Assembly: GCA_946122785.1 (NCBI GenBank)
Contig: CAMGYJ010000006.1
Span: 67,395,676 to 67,459,675, forward strand
DNA: 64,000 nucleotides
DNA from: Linum tenue
Lineage: Eukaryota > Streptophyta > Magnoliopsida > Malpighiales > Linaceae
Direction: 5' to 3'
Part shown: positions 46,068-58,379 of the stretch, piece after piece
Layout: each line of letters opens with the position of its first letter
Numbering within the stretch: position 1 is the stretch's first letter
Program-made: the position numbers and the translations under genes
The notes under the pieces: generated by a model
Told to the model about the DNA's origin: nothing
Seen by the model: only the letters and a program-made list of their open reading frames with translations
The model's database searches: none

Positions 46068-46847
46068 TAATTTAATAAAGTACCAAATTAGAAACATAGT
46101 TTGAAATGTGCAACTACCCAATTTCGAACGTTCACCAAATGGACATTAACTTACAAAATGATATATGAGGAGGAACACTACCCGAACAACTTACTAACCA
46201 CTAAAAGACACTGATTTGTGACCTCATTAACACGTCCAACTTCAATCATGAAAATGAGAGATCTGTGAGTAATAGATCTCAGGTTGGCTTCAAAAGTAGT
46301 AGTCCAATCGATTCTTGGGTTCGGGAAGAGCTGTCTGCCTATTTTCTTAAAGTCGGATGACAGGAACACAACACTGATCTTCATAGCTCCATCTTTCAGT
46401 GTCAATTCAACCATGTACTTCTGAAAAGTAGGTGTCCAGAATACATCGACAGTGTCAATTCATAATTTAATAAAGTACCAAATTAGAAACATAGTTTGAA
46501 ATGTGTAACTACCCAATTTCGAACGTTCACCAAATGGACATTAACTTACTAAATGATATATGGGGAGGAACACTACCCGAACAACTTACTAACCACTAAA
46601 AGACACTGATTTGTGACCTCATTAACACGTCCAACTTCAATCATGAAAATGAGAGATTTGTGAGTAATAGATCTCAGGTTGGCTTCAAAAGTAGTAGTCC
46701 AATCGATTCTTGGGTTCGGGAAGAGCTGGCTGCCTATTTTCTTAAAGTCGGATGACAGGAACACAACACTGATCTTCAAAGCTCCATCTTTCAGTGTCAA
46801 TTCAACCATGTACTTCTGAAAAGTAGGTGTCCAGAATACATCGACAG
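46068..46847. repeat. tandem duplication, two 385 bp units
   Basis: 46068-46452 and 46463-46847 are about 98% identical by eye, offset 395 bp. The 10 bp between them (TGTCAATTCA) also occurs inside the unit at about 46399-46408. The unit covers most of the minus-strand OB-fold-like gene. Confidence 0.9.
46178..46452 (-). pseudogene. OB-fold-like gene copy lacking its start
   Basis: This is the left unit of the tandem duplication. It encodes the same KYMVELTLKDG, ISVVFLSSDFKKIG and FMIEVGRVNEVTNQ sequence as its neighbour, with about three residue changes, but the duplication ends at 46452, before the codons for the first 12 or so residues including the start. An internal ATG at 46414 could only give a 78-residue product. 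Confidence 0.7.
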
Positions 46848-46878
46848 CTTCAACTGTTGCCTCAATAACAAATTTCAT
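46573..46878 (-). CDS. OB-fold-like paralog, 101 residues
   Basis: The frame from the ATG at 46876-46878 gives MKFVIEATVEAVDVFW, then KYMVELTLKDGALKISVVFL, then SSDFKKIGSQLFPNP, and ends CLLVVSKLFG. It aligns along its length with the C-terminal part of 45006-45663 (ELTLKDG to HLTIEDD, SVVFLSSDFKKI to EVVFPSSYLRRI, LFPNPRID to VVNPSEID, VSKLF to LVKMF). The reading frame has been kept despite strong divergence, which argues for selection. Upstream (46918-46980) it shares an inverted stretch with 43985-44045. Function unknown; an intronless or 5'-spliced gene is possible. Confidence 0.5.
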   Translation of the reverse strand: MKFVIEATVEAVDVFWTPTFQKYMVELTLKDGALKISVVFLSSDFKKIGSQLFPNPRIDWTTTFEANLRSITHKSLIFMIEVGRVNEVTNQCLLVVSKLFG

Positions 46879-47578
46879 TATGAAAAGAGATTGGACTACT
46901 ATTCAGTGTCATTCCCTGTTGGCTTCTATGATCGGCCCAAAAACAATCACTAATTTAATCCAGCTAGACGGCCAACGGGCCTGCTCAAAACGGAGCACTT
47001 CATTAAGCGGCCAGAAGAATGAAATGACAATAATGCCCGCCGTGAAGCTCTCAGAAGCCTCCAATTTTGAATCCCTGCAAAAGTAACCCATGAATCTGCT
47101 TCATAAATTACATTTCTTTCCCATAATGGTTTACCTGAAACAAAGATGCAACTATGACTAATAAGAATGAGAAAGAAATTACCAAATAAAGCAATTTAGC
47201 GTAAATCTAAGTATTCGAAATACAACCATTAAATTGATTATTGCAGATAAACGCATATAAATTTGTGCCCACTATCGCACTTGCTGATATCATGTTCTTT
47301 TATTAGCTTGAGTTCATTTATACATAACCGTATATAAAGGTAAGGTTAATCATTTAAAATCTTCAACTAAAGAAAAACCTTTAACTTCACCAAATACATA
47401 TACCCCGATTAACTCGACATATAAATACTTTAGAATATAGAAGTCACTTGTTTGAGACTATAAACGATCCTTTTACAAATTACAATAAACAAAAAGTGAA
47501 AGATAAATACTTTTACTCTATAAAATAATAAACTATTAACTCTCCTCTTTCTCTACTTCCTACGCAAACTACAAAGCC
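46879..47578. other. intergenic with a dispersed repeat
   Basis: The stretch 47025-47118 ('gaagctctcag', 'gaatccctgcaaaa', 'ccatgaatctgcttcata') recurs in direct orientation at about 52555-52645. No further gene. Confidence 0.55.
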
Positions 47579-47586
47579 ATCACAAT

Positions 47587-48350
47587 TAGAGGTGTTCAAA
47601 TGGTTACCGTGGTAATAACCAAACCTATTAAGCCTAAATTTTATTAACCATGGAATAAATGTCTTAACGAAATCGTCCAAATTAACACGAAAACCAAATT
47701 AACCAAACCAAAGTTTAATTGGTTTGGTTAATCGGATAATCGGATTAACAAAATAACATAACATTACATGAAAACAAACATAAACTATCATTTTATATAA
47801 GCAATAATAATAAGACTAACCATCCATAATTATCATCATCATTCGAGTTAATACATCATTCATCATCTTTGCACCTAATATAGGTAGCTTACAACAAACC
47901 CCTAAACATAAATACATACCAATACCCCTCGTCAGGAAGTTAAAGCTTTCCTACAAAACACTTAAACTATACATAGTTTGAGGTGGTTGTCTTGGTATTG
48001 TACGTAATCCTAAAGTCTAGAAGTTGTCCAAAATGTTTTGACCCATTTAATTTTTGATCCATAATGTATTGATTTGTTGTGCACATGGAAATACAATAGG
48101 GAATCACGAAAGTTTGGTTTGGTTGGTTGCATGTAAGTATAAATAATTTTGTATATTAGGTGTATCATTAATTGGTTATTTGATTTCATTGGTTAGCAAT
48201 GTTGAAACCAAACAAACCACCTAAACCAAATTAGCTAAATTATTGAACCAAACCAAACCAAACCAATTATCCAAATTAACCAAACCAAATTAAGCGAATG
48301 CTACCGGTTAATATGGTTACCACGGTAACCAATCCGTTTGAACACCCCTA
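47587..48350. mobile_element. hAT-type MITE, 764 bp
   Basis: The left end TAGAGGTGTTCAAATGG and the right end (inverse TAGGGGTGTTCAAACGG) are inverted repeats, continuing as 'ttaccgtggt' on both sides. The exact 8 bp ATCACAAT flanks it (47579-47586 and 48351-48358), as in hAT insertions. The inside is AT-rich, with many 'accaaacc' units; no ORF. Confidence 0.9.
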
Positions 48351-48358
48351 ATCACAAT

Positions 48359-50880
48359 CCACACATCTCTCATCCATACGAAATGTCTATCTTATTTTCT
48401 CGGTATTTCTCCAAAAATAAAAAATCCAACAAAGCTTCTTCTACTTGCTTTGCTTCCAACCCCGCCGCTTCATCAACTTTCAACATCTGAATATCTTCCC
48501 TCTCCAAAGCCTCTATTCACCGCCTATTAATGACTACAACCAGCAACAACACCATAAGAGGAGAAAAGAAACAACAACTCTATTCCTTGGGCAGATATCA
48601 AAGAATTCGAGGTTTTCAGCGCTCTATATAATTAAAATACGCAAATTATTTGCGCACTGCCATAAATTCGCGGTTTGCTACTCCAGAGCAAGAGCCACTA
48701 AAGGAAAATATATTTTTAACCACCGTAACTTAACTACTGTATAATATACGATGGTTAATACTGATTAATCAACTACCATATCAAGTACGGTAGTTAATAA
48801 TGCATTTTTAACCATGGTATTTATATACGGTGGTTTTTGAGTGACTAATACGGTAGTTATTAGTTCTCTGAGGGCCCAAACTGAAAGACACCGTGGTTAT
48901 TGCTTTTTTAATTATTAAAATATTATTTTATTTACTTTTGTTGCTGTCTGCTCATTGTCAAGTAGAGGGGAAAATATCTTTTCCCAGCAAACAATCGTAT
49001 GTTTTCTCCCTCTCTTCAGAACCAACCTCAGTCTCTCGCTCCGCCCGATCGATTCCGACGATTCACATTTTCTCAGGCGATGCCACCAACGGCGGTGGTG
49101 GTGTCATTGTAAAATATAATATGTGACTCATGCAAGATAAATTTATCTCATGCATCGATGTACTTAAAAAAAATAATCTAAATCACCAAAACACATGCAA
49201 CCATATATTGCATCACGAAAGAAACCAACAAAATGATACTTCAATAATGGATGTGAGAGTTTGGCATGGCAACAACTGCAGAAAAAAAAGTATATAAGTT
49301 TTGTACATAACATTTAAGAAGAATGAAAAAAATGCAAAAAATTACTAACAATTAAAAAATTGAAAATCATCAGTTTGCATCTAAAAAGAGTGAACCTAAT
49401 ATCGACTATGGGAAACCATATTTAACAAAAAAGAGGGCAGATTCTATTCGCTAGTGGATTGGTTACATGCATCACAACAAATCCCATTTCCAAACAACCC
49501 CATAATAAATGAATTCAAGTGTGTCCAAAAAGATTACCAAACTAACTACCAGGCGGCTTAGCTTGGCCAAATTGGTATTGAATTTTAGCCTCCACCTCCG
49601 CCATCACCAACCGTCTTCTCCTTATTACCTATAAATACTATGTACTTATCAATATCGACCCAATCGAGGATCTGAAGGAAATGCTCTTGTATTGAAGAAA
49701 GAAATCACATCCAAGATGGAAGGGTGATTTTGCACACCTCCCAGAGGAGAAAGTGAATTCCGTAGAGGACTCCAATGCAATCGTCTTCCCGGGGTGAGTG
49801 CGTTCTTGCCCAATGCTAGGTAGTAGGGATAGGTCCGAGTAGAGATGTTGTTGGTAGATTTTCTGGAAGGGGAAGATGACGAAATCTGGCGGTTTCTGAA
49901 AATAAGGGATTGCCTCCCAAAATCGGTAAAATTTGATAAAAGATTAAAATTAAAAATATAAATTAAAGTTAAATAAAATTGCTCAAACCTTGTCGCGGAG
50001 TTAGAACTCAAAGCTGTTATTGAAGGGCCCAAATGAGAGTATAGGAGGCCCGGTTGGCGCGGATCCAATTATGGGCTTCCTGAAATGGAACACACAGTTT
50101 CATTTAAACACCCTTCCGTGAAACACTCACATAACCACATTTTTAAAATGGAGAAAATTGGAGATATGAATCTCCATCATAAATTTTATAGACATGTTTG
50201 ATGTTGGATCTACAGAGGTTCAAGAGAGCTTGGTTGTTCTCATGTAATTTCAGTTGCTGCTAATAAAATTATATAGGGGATTATAAATAAATTAAAAAAA
50301 TATACCCAAAATTACACTGCGAACGAATGCCTCATGAACTGAAAATCGGTTTTGTTTGGTTATAATCTGAATCGATTTTCATTTAACTGTTTAATTAAAA
50401 AAAATTGCTTAACGCAAGCCGTACCATTTATATTTTTTGTTTACCGAAACCACGTAATCGGTTCTCGGTTATTTTGTCGGTTAAGAGCGTGACATTATAT
50501 TAATATAAATTAATAAATTTACTCATTTTAGTAAAAACTAACGACCAATAGGAAAGGAAAATTGGCTTTATGTTTTAAATATAAAAAAGTTGATTTAGAA
50601 TCAGTAGTATTTTCAAAAGAAAAAAAAAATCAGTAGTAGGGTGTTAGAGAGAGTTTTAGTGTGCTATTTAATCTTTATAAGAATTATCTTTCTATGGGCT
50701 CATTATGAAAGCGGATTTGCTGAGTTTGTGGGCTTAGTCATTAGTCTTAGCCTATTTGTTTCTTTTGTATTGCATGTTTTGTTAAAAACAGAACTTGAAG
50801 CCAGTTGGGTGCTTTTCTGAATCAAAAGTGTTCATTCTCATCTCTGCCAAGTCCCCTGTAAAACAAAAACCCAGAAAATA
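48359..50880. other. gene-poor region with repeat clusters
   Basis: At 48715-48900 'taccgt', 'accaccgta' and 'acggtagttaat' alternate on both strands, as in the subterminal repeats of a DNA transposon. At 48590-48700 a CG-rich segment ('gaattcgaggttttcagcgctc', 'cgcggtttgctactcc') is related to those near 51310 and 52300. A minus ORF at 49649-50068 has no recognised family. The rest is AT-rich with no gene. Confidence 0.45.
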
Positions 50881-52650
50881 CATATTGAAAATTGTCAGGT
50901 TGCAGGTACAATCGATTGAAATTGGAAAGTAGAGGCTGGCGCCATTAGGGCCAACGGGGTTGGGGCCATAAGTGACTCTTCTTCGATGGGGAAGAAGGCA
51001 AGCAAGATAGATTGACGGAGGGCGGAGGCGGTTGTCGGTGCTAGATCCAGATTGCTGGGTCTACGCTTGCGGCTTATGCGATGGGTTCGTTCTTGCCTTT
51101 TCTGAACCTCCATCTCGCTCATCCCTTCTTCCTACTCCACCGCCAGTCATCCCTATTCTTTCTCTTCTCTCAATCTGTTACTCTGTTTTCACTTTTTCTC
51201 TCGCGGTAATGACAACAGAGGCAGCCACAACCGCCATTGCCATCGCCTCTTTACCTCTTTCCCACTGAACTGGTCTCTCCCAATCCGCGTTCTTCCCCCA
51301 CAAAGTTCGCGCTCTCAAAAAAAGCAATCCGCGAATTCTTTGCGTTCCATGTCAAATCCGCGGTTTACCGCTCCAAAGCGGGAGCGCGGGGTCTAATCCA
51401 CGAATTAGGTTTTAGGTAACCAGTTCGTGGAGCGAGAGCGAGAGCGGGAGCGGGAGCGAGAGCGTGAGAGCGTACATTTTCAAAGAATTTAATATTGAGA
51501 GCGCACAAAAAGCGTCAATATTATATTATTATTTACTATTTTATGATAAATAATAACAATATTTTAATACAATAAAACATAAGAAACTAAAATACATCTA
51601 TGAAAAAGAAAGTAAAAAAATAGAAATTTTAAAAAATGCAGTCTTGTTGGTTACTTTGCATCCAAACAAGCCCACACCATTCCGACCCAACAAAAGGACC
51701 CAACTCGAAAAGAATTACTCTGAATCACCGGTTCACCACCAGTCACCACCCCTCTTGAAAAAGCCTTTCCATTTGTTTTCTTACCCCAAATTGCCAAATC
51801 CCTCCCTACCAATTCCCCTTTCCCTTTCGATTTTTTACCCTCTCCAATCGGCTGCTAGCTGGTAGATCTAGATGGTGGGATCCTTCGTTGTTCCCTAGTC
51901 CCAACTACTACGTTTCCAGCTTCCTCTTCTTCTTCTTTTCCCTTAACTACTGCTCAAATCATTGTTCCTTTTTCTGCTAAAATTTTATGTCCGCCAATAT
52001 TTCGTTGTTGCTCTTGGTTGGTGGAGGAAGATCCGAGTTCTTCCCAAAATTAATCAGATCTGGAACTTTCATTTTCCTATGTTTGTCCCCTGCTTTCCTT
52101 TTCCTCTCATAGCTGTTAGACTTCGTCGGTGGTGGGAAAGCTTTGATCGTGGTTCAAATGCTTCAAGGGTTTCTCAAATTAGAAAATCGAGAAGCAGAGG
52201 GAGCCATGCGATGTAGATGAGCGAGCAACGCCTACTATCTGAAGTTCAACAACAATGGGGTGTGGAAGCTTTCGCATGCATTCTTGAAGCCGCGCTCTTC
52301 CCAAAAGAATTCGCGCTCTCAAAACTTGTAGTACGCGAATTTATCGCGATTTGCCGAGGATCCGCGATTTCACGCGCTAGAGCGGGAGCGTGGAGGTCAA
52401 ATGCACGAATTGTGTTACCTAAATTAGGTTACATAACTCCAATCTCCCACCGAGCGCCCTGAGTTGGGCCGCCTTTGTTAGGCCCATCCGGCGATCTATT
52501 TTGACCAGCGGGCCAGTCTGAAGCAAAACGCAGGGCTTCATTTAATTGGTAGGAAATGACAGGTTTGCCCTTCCGTGAAGCTCTCAGGAGCCAGAGTTTT
52601 TGAATCCCTGCAAAAAGAGACCATGAATCTGCTTCATATATTTTATAGAT
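50881..52650. other. two diverged copies of a CG-rich dispersed repeat
   Basis: The segments about 51300-51480 and 52290-52450 both hold 'gcgctctcaaaa', 'gcgaatt', 'atccgcg', then 'gagcgggagcg' and 'cacgaatt' in the same order. The first runs into a hexamer-like array of GAGCGG/GAGCGA (51425-51475). No gene seen. Confidence 0.5.
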
Positions 52651-53957
52651 TCTTCTTCCTTATATGAGAAGCCGCATCGTTTCCTTTGGTGTACCGTGCG
52701 TCATGGTATTTTAAAAGTGAGGAAACCAGTTTTTTGTAGATTTTTATTTTAAAGGAATATGAGTATGGATTCTATCAACATTTGATTAGAAACAACCCAA
52801 TGTAAAACTAGATTTGGGTCCGCTCGTTATCCGATTATCCGGATAAAGTACATCAATGATATAATTATATAAAAAATCATGGTAATTGTCCGAACCAATT
52901 TACATTTTCATTTGGTATCATGAAACAACTCAAATTATTCAATTACAAAAGAAAAAATCAAAAAGCAACATACATCATAAATTTTACGATACTTTGATTA
53001 TTCATCGAGAAAGTCTTTATCAAAAGTAAAAAACACAACTCATATAGGGAATGATTCCTATTTTAATATTCAAAATGCATGGTTTAGTCTTCGCTATTAA
53101 AAATTACCGCAAATTTCATTTTGGGTGTCTTTGCGATTGTTTTACAATCAAAAGCATCTTCTCCACACAACTTCATCTTCATTAAAAAAACCTTTATTAA
53201 AGAATCCATATTTTCTCTCATCATTGAAATTTATATATAAACCATCAACATTTCTTATAAAAAAAATCTTTATTAAAGAATCCATATTTTCTCTCCAGGT
53301 TGTTGTACAATTCTTATAAAATATCTCATCGTAGTATTCTTCAACATTTCTTTGGCACATTTCAATTCATATGATTTTTATAACTCGATTTAAAAAAAAT
53401 CAGATTTAAAACGAATGAGATATAACTTTGAATTTGCAAGAAATTGAAAAACCCTTAACTATAGTTATCGATATTTTTCTCATCTGTAACTAAATGAGGT
53501 TATGCATCAAAATTTCAACTCTTTTTTACATGGGTTGTTTGGAGATAGAGCTCGAGCACTGTTTTATCAATTATATGATTTTCCATGGCGAATATTTTTT
53601 CGAGACATAGAATCAGTAAATAAAGTAATCAATTTTTTAGCTACTGGTTTCAAACTGTGAAATTTTTTGTGAAGACTTCATTTCACCTCAAAACGCCTCT
53701 TGTTAATTAATATTGATTTTTTTTTTACGAATTCTAGATTTCTCCCTTACTTTGTTCATGTGAAATTTGTATAGATTTGTCATGTAGTTTTTGTTTCAAA
53801 CATTGACTTGAGACCACATTTCAGAAGTTTTTTTTTTTTTTTGTGAAGACCAATTTATTTATGTGAAGATCAAAAGATGAAATACCATAAAAAAGCCCAA
53901 ACTCAAACAATTATGGTACCTGACGTAATTATAATTTTCTAGGGCAAATTAAATGTG
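52651..53957. other. intergenic, AT-rich
   Basis: No gene. A short duplicated phrase ('aagaatccatattttctctc') occurs at about 53200-53220 and 53276-53295. Confidence 0.55.
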
Positions 53958-54730
53958 AAGTAGAAGGACACAATAGGGATGGCAATGGGGCGGGTTTGCC
54001 TAAACCATTCCCATCCCCATCTTCAAATACCCAAACCCATACCCGCCCCATACCCATGCGGGGAATGTTTTGCAAACCCATCCCCATACCCGTGGGTTTC
54101 GGGTACCCATGGGTAATACCCGTCCCCGTACATCCAATATTATTATACCTAAAACTTACAATAAAAGTTTTAATTATAACCTTAAACAAACCTATTATAT
54201 CATGAAGTCAACAAAACACGGTCATTTTCTAAATACGGTTCAAAGGATATGATCCTAAAACATTCATTAATACATAATATAGACTACAATATTTTTAAAT
54301 TATTATGCTCTAACTCTTGATACATTTACTAAGTAATAATTAACTAACATAATCAAGGGGGAAAGTGAATGAGAATTGAGGGAAATTAATTAGGTTTTGA
54401 TTAAGTGGTTACTCAATTGCATTTCTACTATTTATTTTCTCGAGTTATCATCATCATTGATAGATTACAATTTAATCCACATATTTTTTGATATGTGAAG
54501 AAATTCTCTTGGTGGGGCGGGTATGGGTATGGGTATGGGGCGGGGGAGATTAAAACCATACCCGCCCCATATCCATCAAACTTTTTGCGGGTTTTACCCA
54601 TACCCGCCCCATACCCGGTCAAAGCGGGGATTCCCCGCGTTGACTGGGTCGGAAGCAGTCAGGTACCCGCGACTATGGGTTTGATTGCCATCCCTAAACA
54701 CAAACCATATAAAAAAAGTAGAAGGACACA
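53958..54730. mobile_element. non-autonomous element with TIR-like ends inside a 15 bp target duplication
   Basis: AAGTAGAAGGACACA occurs at 53958-53972 and 54716-54730. Inside, the left end TAGGGATGGCAAT (from 53974) and the right end ATTGCCATCCCTA (to 54696) are perfect inverses, and 'gggtatggg' with 'cccatacccgcccc' repeat near both. The inverted ends fit a DNA-type MITE; the long flank repeat after a short A run (54711-54717) fits retroposition. See findings. Confidence 0.7.
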
Positions 54731-57132
54731 TTTAACCTTCCTTTCTAATGCGCACATGCCTTCCTTTTCTAGTCTAACCCCATCCTCCCGTGGAAAGGCG
54801 TCTATATATTTTTGTGTAGATTTAAGATATTAATCCAATTTTAAGAGAACGGAGAAGAGCAACTTGTCAATGATGATTCAACCAAAGCACAACAAATTTA
54901 AGGTTAAGAGGTCGATTCTCCATCGATTGCATTGATTCTTCTCTCCAATGGCTAAGGAGCAGAAGAAAGGCACTAGCAGCTTTGTGGCAACTTGGATGGT
55001 AAATCTCCAACTTCAGATTATTCGATGGTGGTCTATTGGTCTAGACGACTTTGGGAGTTTGGAACATCTCAGTGATGTCGAGCCTCTATCTATTCCATCT
55101 TATCATGTTTAGCTAGGGACATTTAATACTTGTATTTGGATGCACAGTCCCATAAAATCATGTTGCTTCTAAGTCTTCAAATGTTTCAACATCACACAAT
55201 AATGTAGACCAAAGTAGTTGCTAAGGCCATTTAGAAAAGAAAGTAGTTAAGTGGCAAACACCACCATTCCAGCAAGTGTTGCATGGCTGGTGTGGGAGAT
55301 ATGTGCGGTGAACAACTTCCTTGTAAATTTATATTGCCCACGCAAGAGATTGGATGCACAATTTCATTGTCTTAGATCTTTGCGAGTCGGAGTGACTTAA
55401 CAAACATCAATAAGAATCTTCTCTTGTAAATCTACAGAAAGAGCAATCAAAATCAAGTTCACAAACGTGAGCAAGATTTCTAATGAAAAAGTGCGTAAGG
55501 TTACTACCAAAAAAAAAGTGTACAAGTCTACATGACTATCGAAAGTATGACGAAAAGATAACCAATAATGAGTAATGTCAGGTCAATGATCCAAAGGCAC
55601 ACAATCCAGTTCCATCAACTTTTTTTTACGGATATAAAAAAGGTAGAATTTAGGATGGCAAATAAAACTCAATATTTGGGTATTATCCAAACCGAATTTA
55701 CTTTATAAAATCAAGTTTTGGTTACAATCCATACTCTTTTTTTTTTAATGAAGTGGTTTACAATCCATACTCATTCTTGTGATTTGGGTCCAAATTAGAC
55801 TCATGAAATTGGACGCTAGACAGAAAAATGCATGGTTACTCAAATGAAGTTTAGTACACAATAAATGAAACTGTTTAATTGGATTATTAGTTTGCAATTC
55901 TAAGTCTCGGATTTATGCTTAAACTGGATACTATCCGTAGTTTATATTCGCCTTCATATTAAAATAGTTTTGACCATTAATACCAATAAAATGAATTATT
56001 TTGGTGGCTATATTTTTATATTTGGAGTCAAATAGACCCATTTGGCTCCATGCAAATCAAACCCACTTCAATCGTAACCCAAATTTAAAGCTAATAAGAA
56101 TACATTTAAATCTACTTGAATCCTACCCAATACCCATATGAATCACATCCACGTCAATTGAGTCATGTTACTTCATGAATCATTACCTTGTAATTCCTAG
56201 TAGAACGTATGCAATTCTAAATCTAGATGCTAATATTAATATAGATTTTTTAAGTGTGTGGTAGAGCCCCATACTAATCTACTTTGGAAAGACTAGAAAA
56301 CTATTGGGGGGAACGTATGGCCGCATCCGACAGGCGAACATTACTAATTCTTTATTGGATCCAAACCCTCTTTGTGTTACCGGATAATGTTCGTCATATC
56401 ATATATTTCTAATTTTCTATTGGCTGCAAAGGGAATCTTAGTCATCAACTAATTATCATTATCTCCCCAAGAGACGACAATCAAACTGGACGCTTAGAGA
56501 CCAAAACATTCATATCAGTTTCCAAATGAGGCTGATGGCTGATAATTAGAGAAGGTATTGAGGATTCACAAATTATGATATCTAAGGCAATTCTCTCAAT
56601 TCAATCAATCTACTTAAATATTCAACTAATCCAATCCATTTAAATTCAATTTCATTTGATCCAAATCCAATTAAATTGGTGGATTCATGGATTGATCACC
56701 AAATGACAAATTACTATTTAATACTCATACTTTTTATATTTTACATTGTGGTACCTACAATTTATTTTTTATACGAAACTTGTCATTGAAAAATTACGTT
56801 TTGATATCTAAATTTTCTTATTGTGACATTTAGTACCTAAAATTTTCAAATTTTAGGTTTTGGTCCAAAGATTGGATATCATTTGAATTCACGGATCAAT
56901 CCACCAATCCATGAATCCACCAATCCACTTGATCCATTGATCCACCAATCCATGAATCCAATTCACTTGTCACCTCCAATCTACAATAATTTCCAAATTA
57001 ACCTGCATTTTTTATTATCTTAATAACATCATCGATGCCGACGATTATGGCCATACCTCCCTTCTAAAGAGGAACACAAATCACATAAAAAAGCATTGAG
57101 AGGCTAAAAGCCTTTCAATGCTAGTAAATGAT
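54731..57132. other. intergenic, AT-rich
   Basis: No gene. It contains a tail-only LINE footprint (55737-55757) and a patch of 'aatccatgaatccacc' repeats with an inverted copy (56670-56700 against 56880-56965). Confidence 0.55.
55737..55757 (-). mobile_element. tail-only LINE insertion, 21 bp
   Basis: The 15 bp TTACAATCCATACTC occurs exactly at 55722-55736 and 55758-55772. The insert in minus reading is ACCACTTCATT followed by 10 A, a plausible LINE 3' end. Confidence 0.72.
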
Positions 57133-57141
57133 ATAAGTTTT

Positions 57142-57640
57142 AGGGTTATAGGTATAATATGCCCTTCTACTATGACGTTTTATCAAACATGCCACTCTAC
57201 TGTTTTTTACATCAAACATGCCCTTGTACTTTGGAAAACTTATCAAACATGCCATTTTGTTAAAATTTACATCCAAAAACAGTTAACCAAGACCGAAATT
57301 TGGTTTGGGCGACCAAAATATCTAAAATATCCCTAAAATTTCACTTTAGAGTTTTTTTTTTGTTCTTCTGTATAGCCAAATAATTCTAATAATTTCACTT
57401 TGACGACACCTAGAGAAATAAAACAAGGGTCAAAACTGACATTTCCCCTCCCATTTATCGATATCAGGTCGTCTAAATCTCGGTTCAACCATGATTGACA
57501 ATTTTCTCAATGGAAATTTCAACTTAAGGGCAAGTTTGATAATTTTTCCAAATTACAGGGGAATGTTTGATGTAAAAAATAGTAGAAGGGCATGTTTGAT
57601 AAAACATCATAATAGAGGGGCATATTATACCTATAACCCT
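57142..57640. mobile_element. MITE-like element, 499 bp
   Basis: The left end AGGGTTATAGGTATAATATG and the right end are near-perfect inverses over about 20 bp, and similarity goes on as 'atcaaacatgcc' blocks for over 100 bp. The flanks (taagtttt and aaatttt) are only roughly alike, so the superfamily is uncertain; long arms and repeated 'gcccttctact' phrases suggest a MULE-type MITE. Confidence 0.75.
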
Positions 57641-58371
57641 AAATTTTAAAATTAAATTTCTTCCAAAAAAATCAAATCATAGGACCAAACTATTGTTGTC
57701 ACACCCCACAACTGCAATGATGCAGTAAATTGTCTTGTCAATTTTGGCCATTCTCTCCTCATATCGCTTGATTGATTAGTGAGGGTCACGGTGTGTCGAA
57801 ACCCTGGAAATGGCTCCCTCCCTCCCTCCCTTCAAATTTCAAACGGTTCAGGAAGGCACGTGGTTAGGGGTAAATGAGTTCAGGGAATTCATTCATTACC
57901 TCACCAGCTAATTCCCCAGTAATAATATAGTAACGACAACCCTTACTCCCTTTCCTATTAACAAATGAAAACATTAACGAAGGCTGCCTGCCTTACTTTG
58001 GTAAGTTTGCATCTCAAGTGGATAGAAGAAGAAAGTGCTCCAGTCTAGACGGCACGAATTGTTACCTTGAGTCAATTGCAAGCAAAGCTATCTCGGGAGA
58101 GAGAGAGAGAGAGAAAGAACAGAAGGGCCAGAGGAAACAGAACATAAAAGGCAAATGTGTGCCCCAAAGATGGAAAAGAGCCATTGACTAAAAAACCACT
58201 GCTCCAAACACAGAAAGGGATTTGATATCTATGAGGCTGATGGACAGGGAAACAACTCAATAAAAGAGTGTTTCTATACCTAGCTATGAGCATATAACAT
58301 CAGATTTTGCATCATCATATTCCAACACGTTTGCCCATCTCAATTTATAATGCGTAGGGAATTCATTTACG
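57641..58371. other. intergenic, with a GA microsatellite
   Basis: No gene. A GA repeat of about 10 units lies at 58096-58114. Confidence 0.6.
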
Positions 58372-58379
58372 GGTAATAC

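Noticed and set aside
49649..50068. Minus ORF of 139 codons
   Set aside because: No domain, no splice support and repeat-rich surroundings; low-complexity composition typical of chance frames.
53821..53860. T-run flanked by 'gaag' as a LINE footprint
   Set aside because: The flanking match is too short to separate from chance.
56570..56970. MITE with 'aatccatgaatccacc' arms
   Set aside because: The inner inverted repeats are clear, but neither terminal repeats nor target duplications could be fixed.
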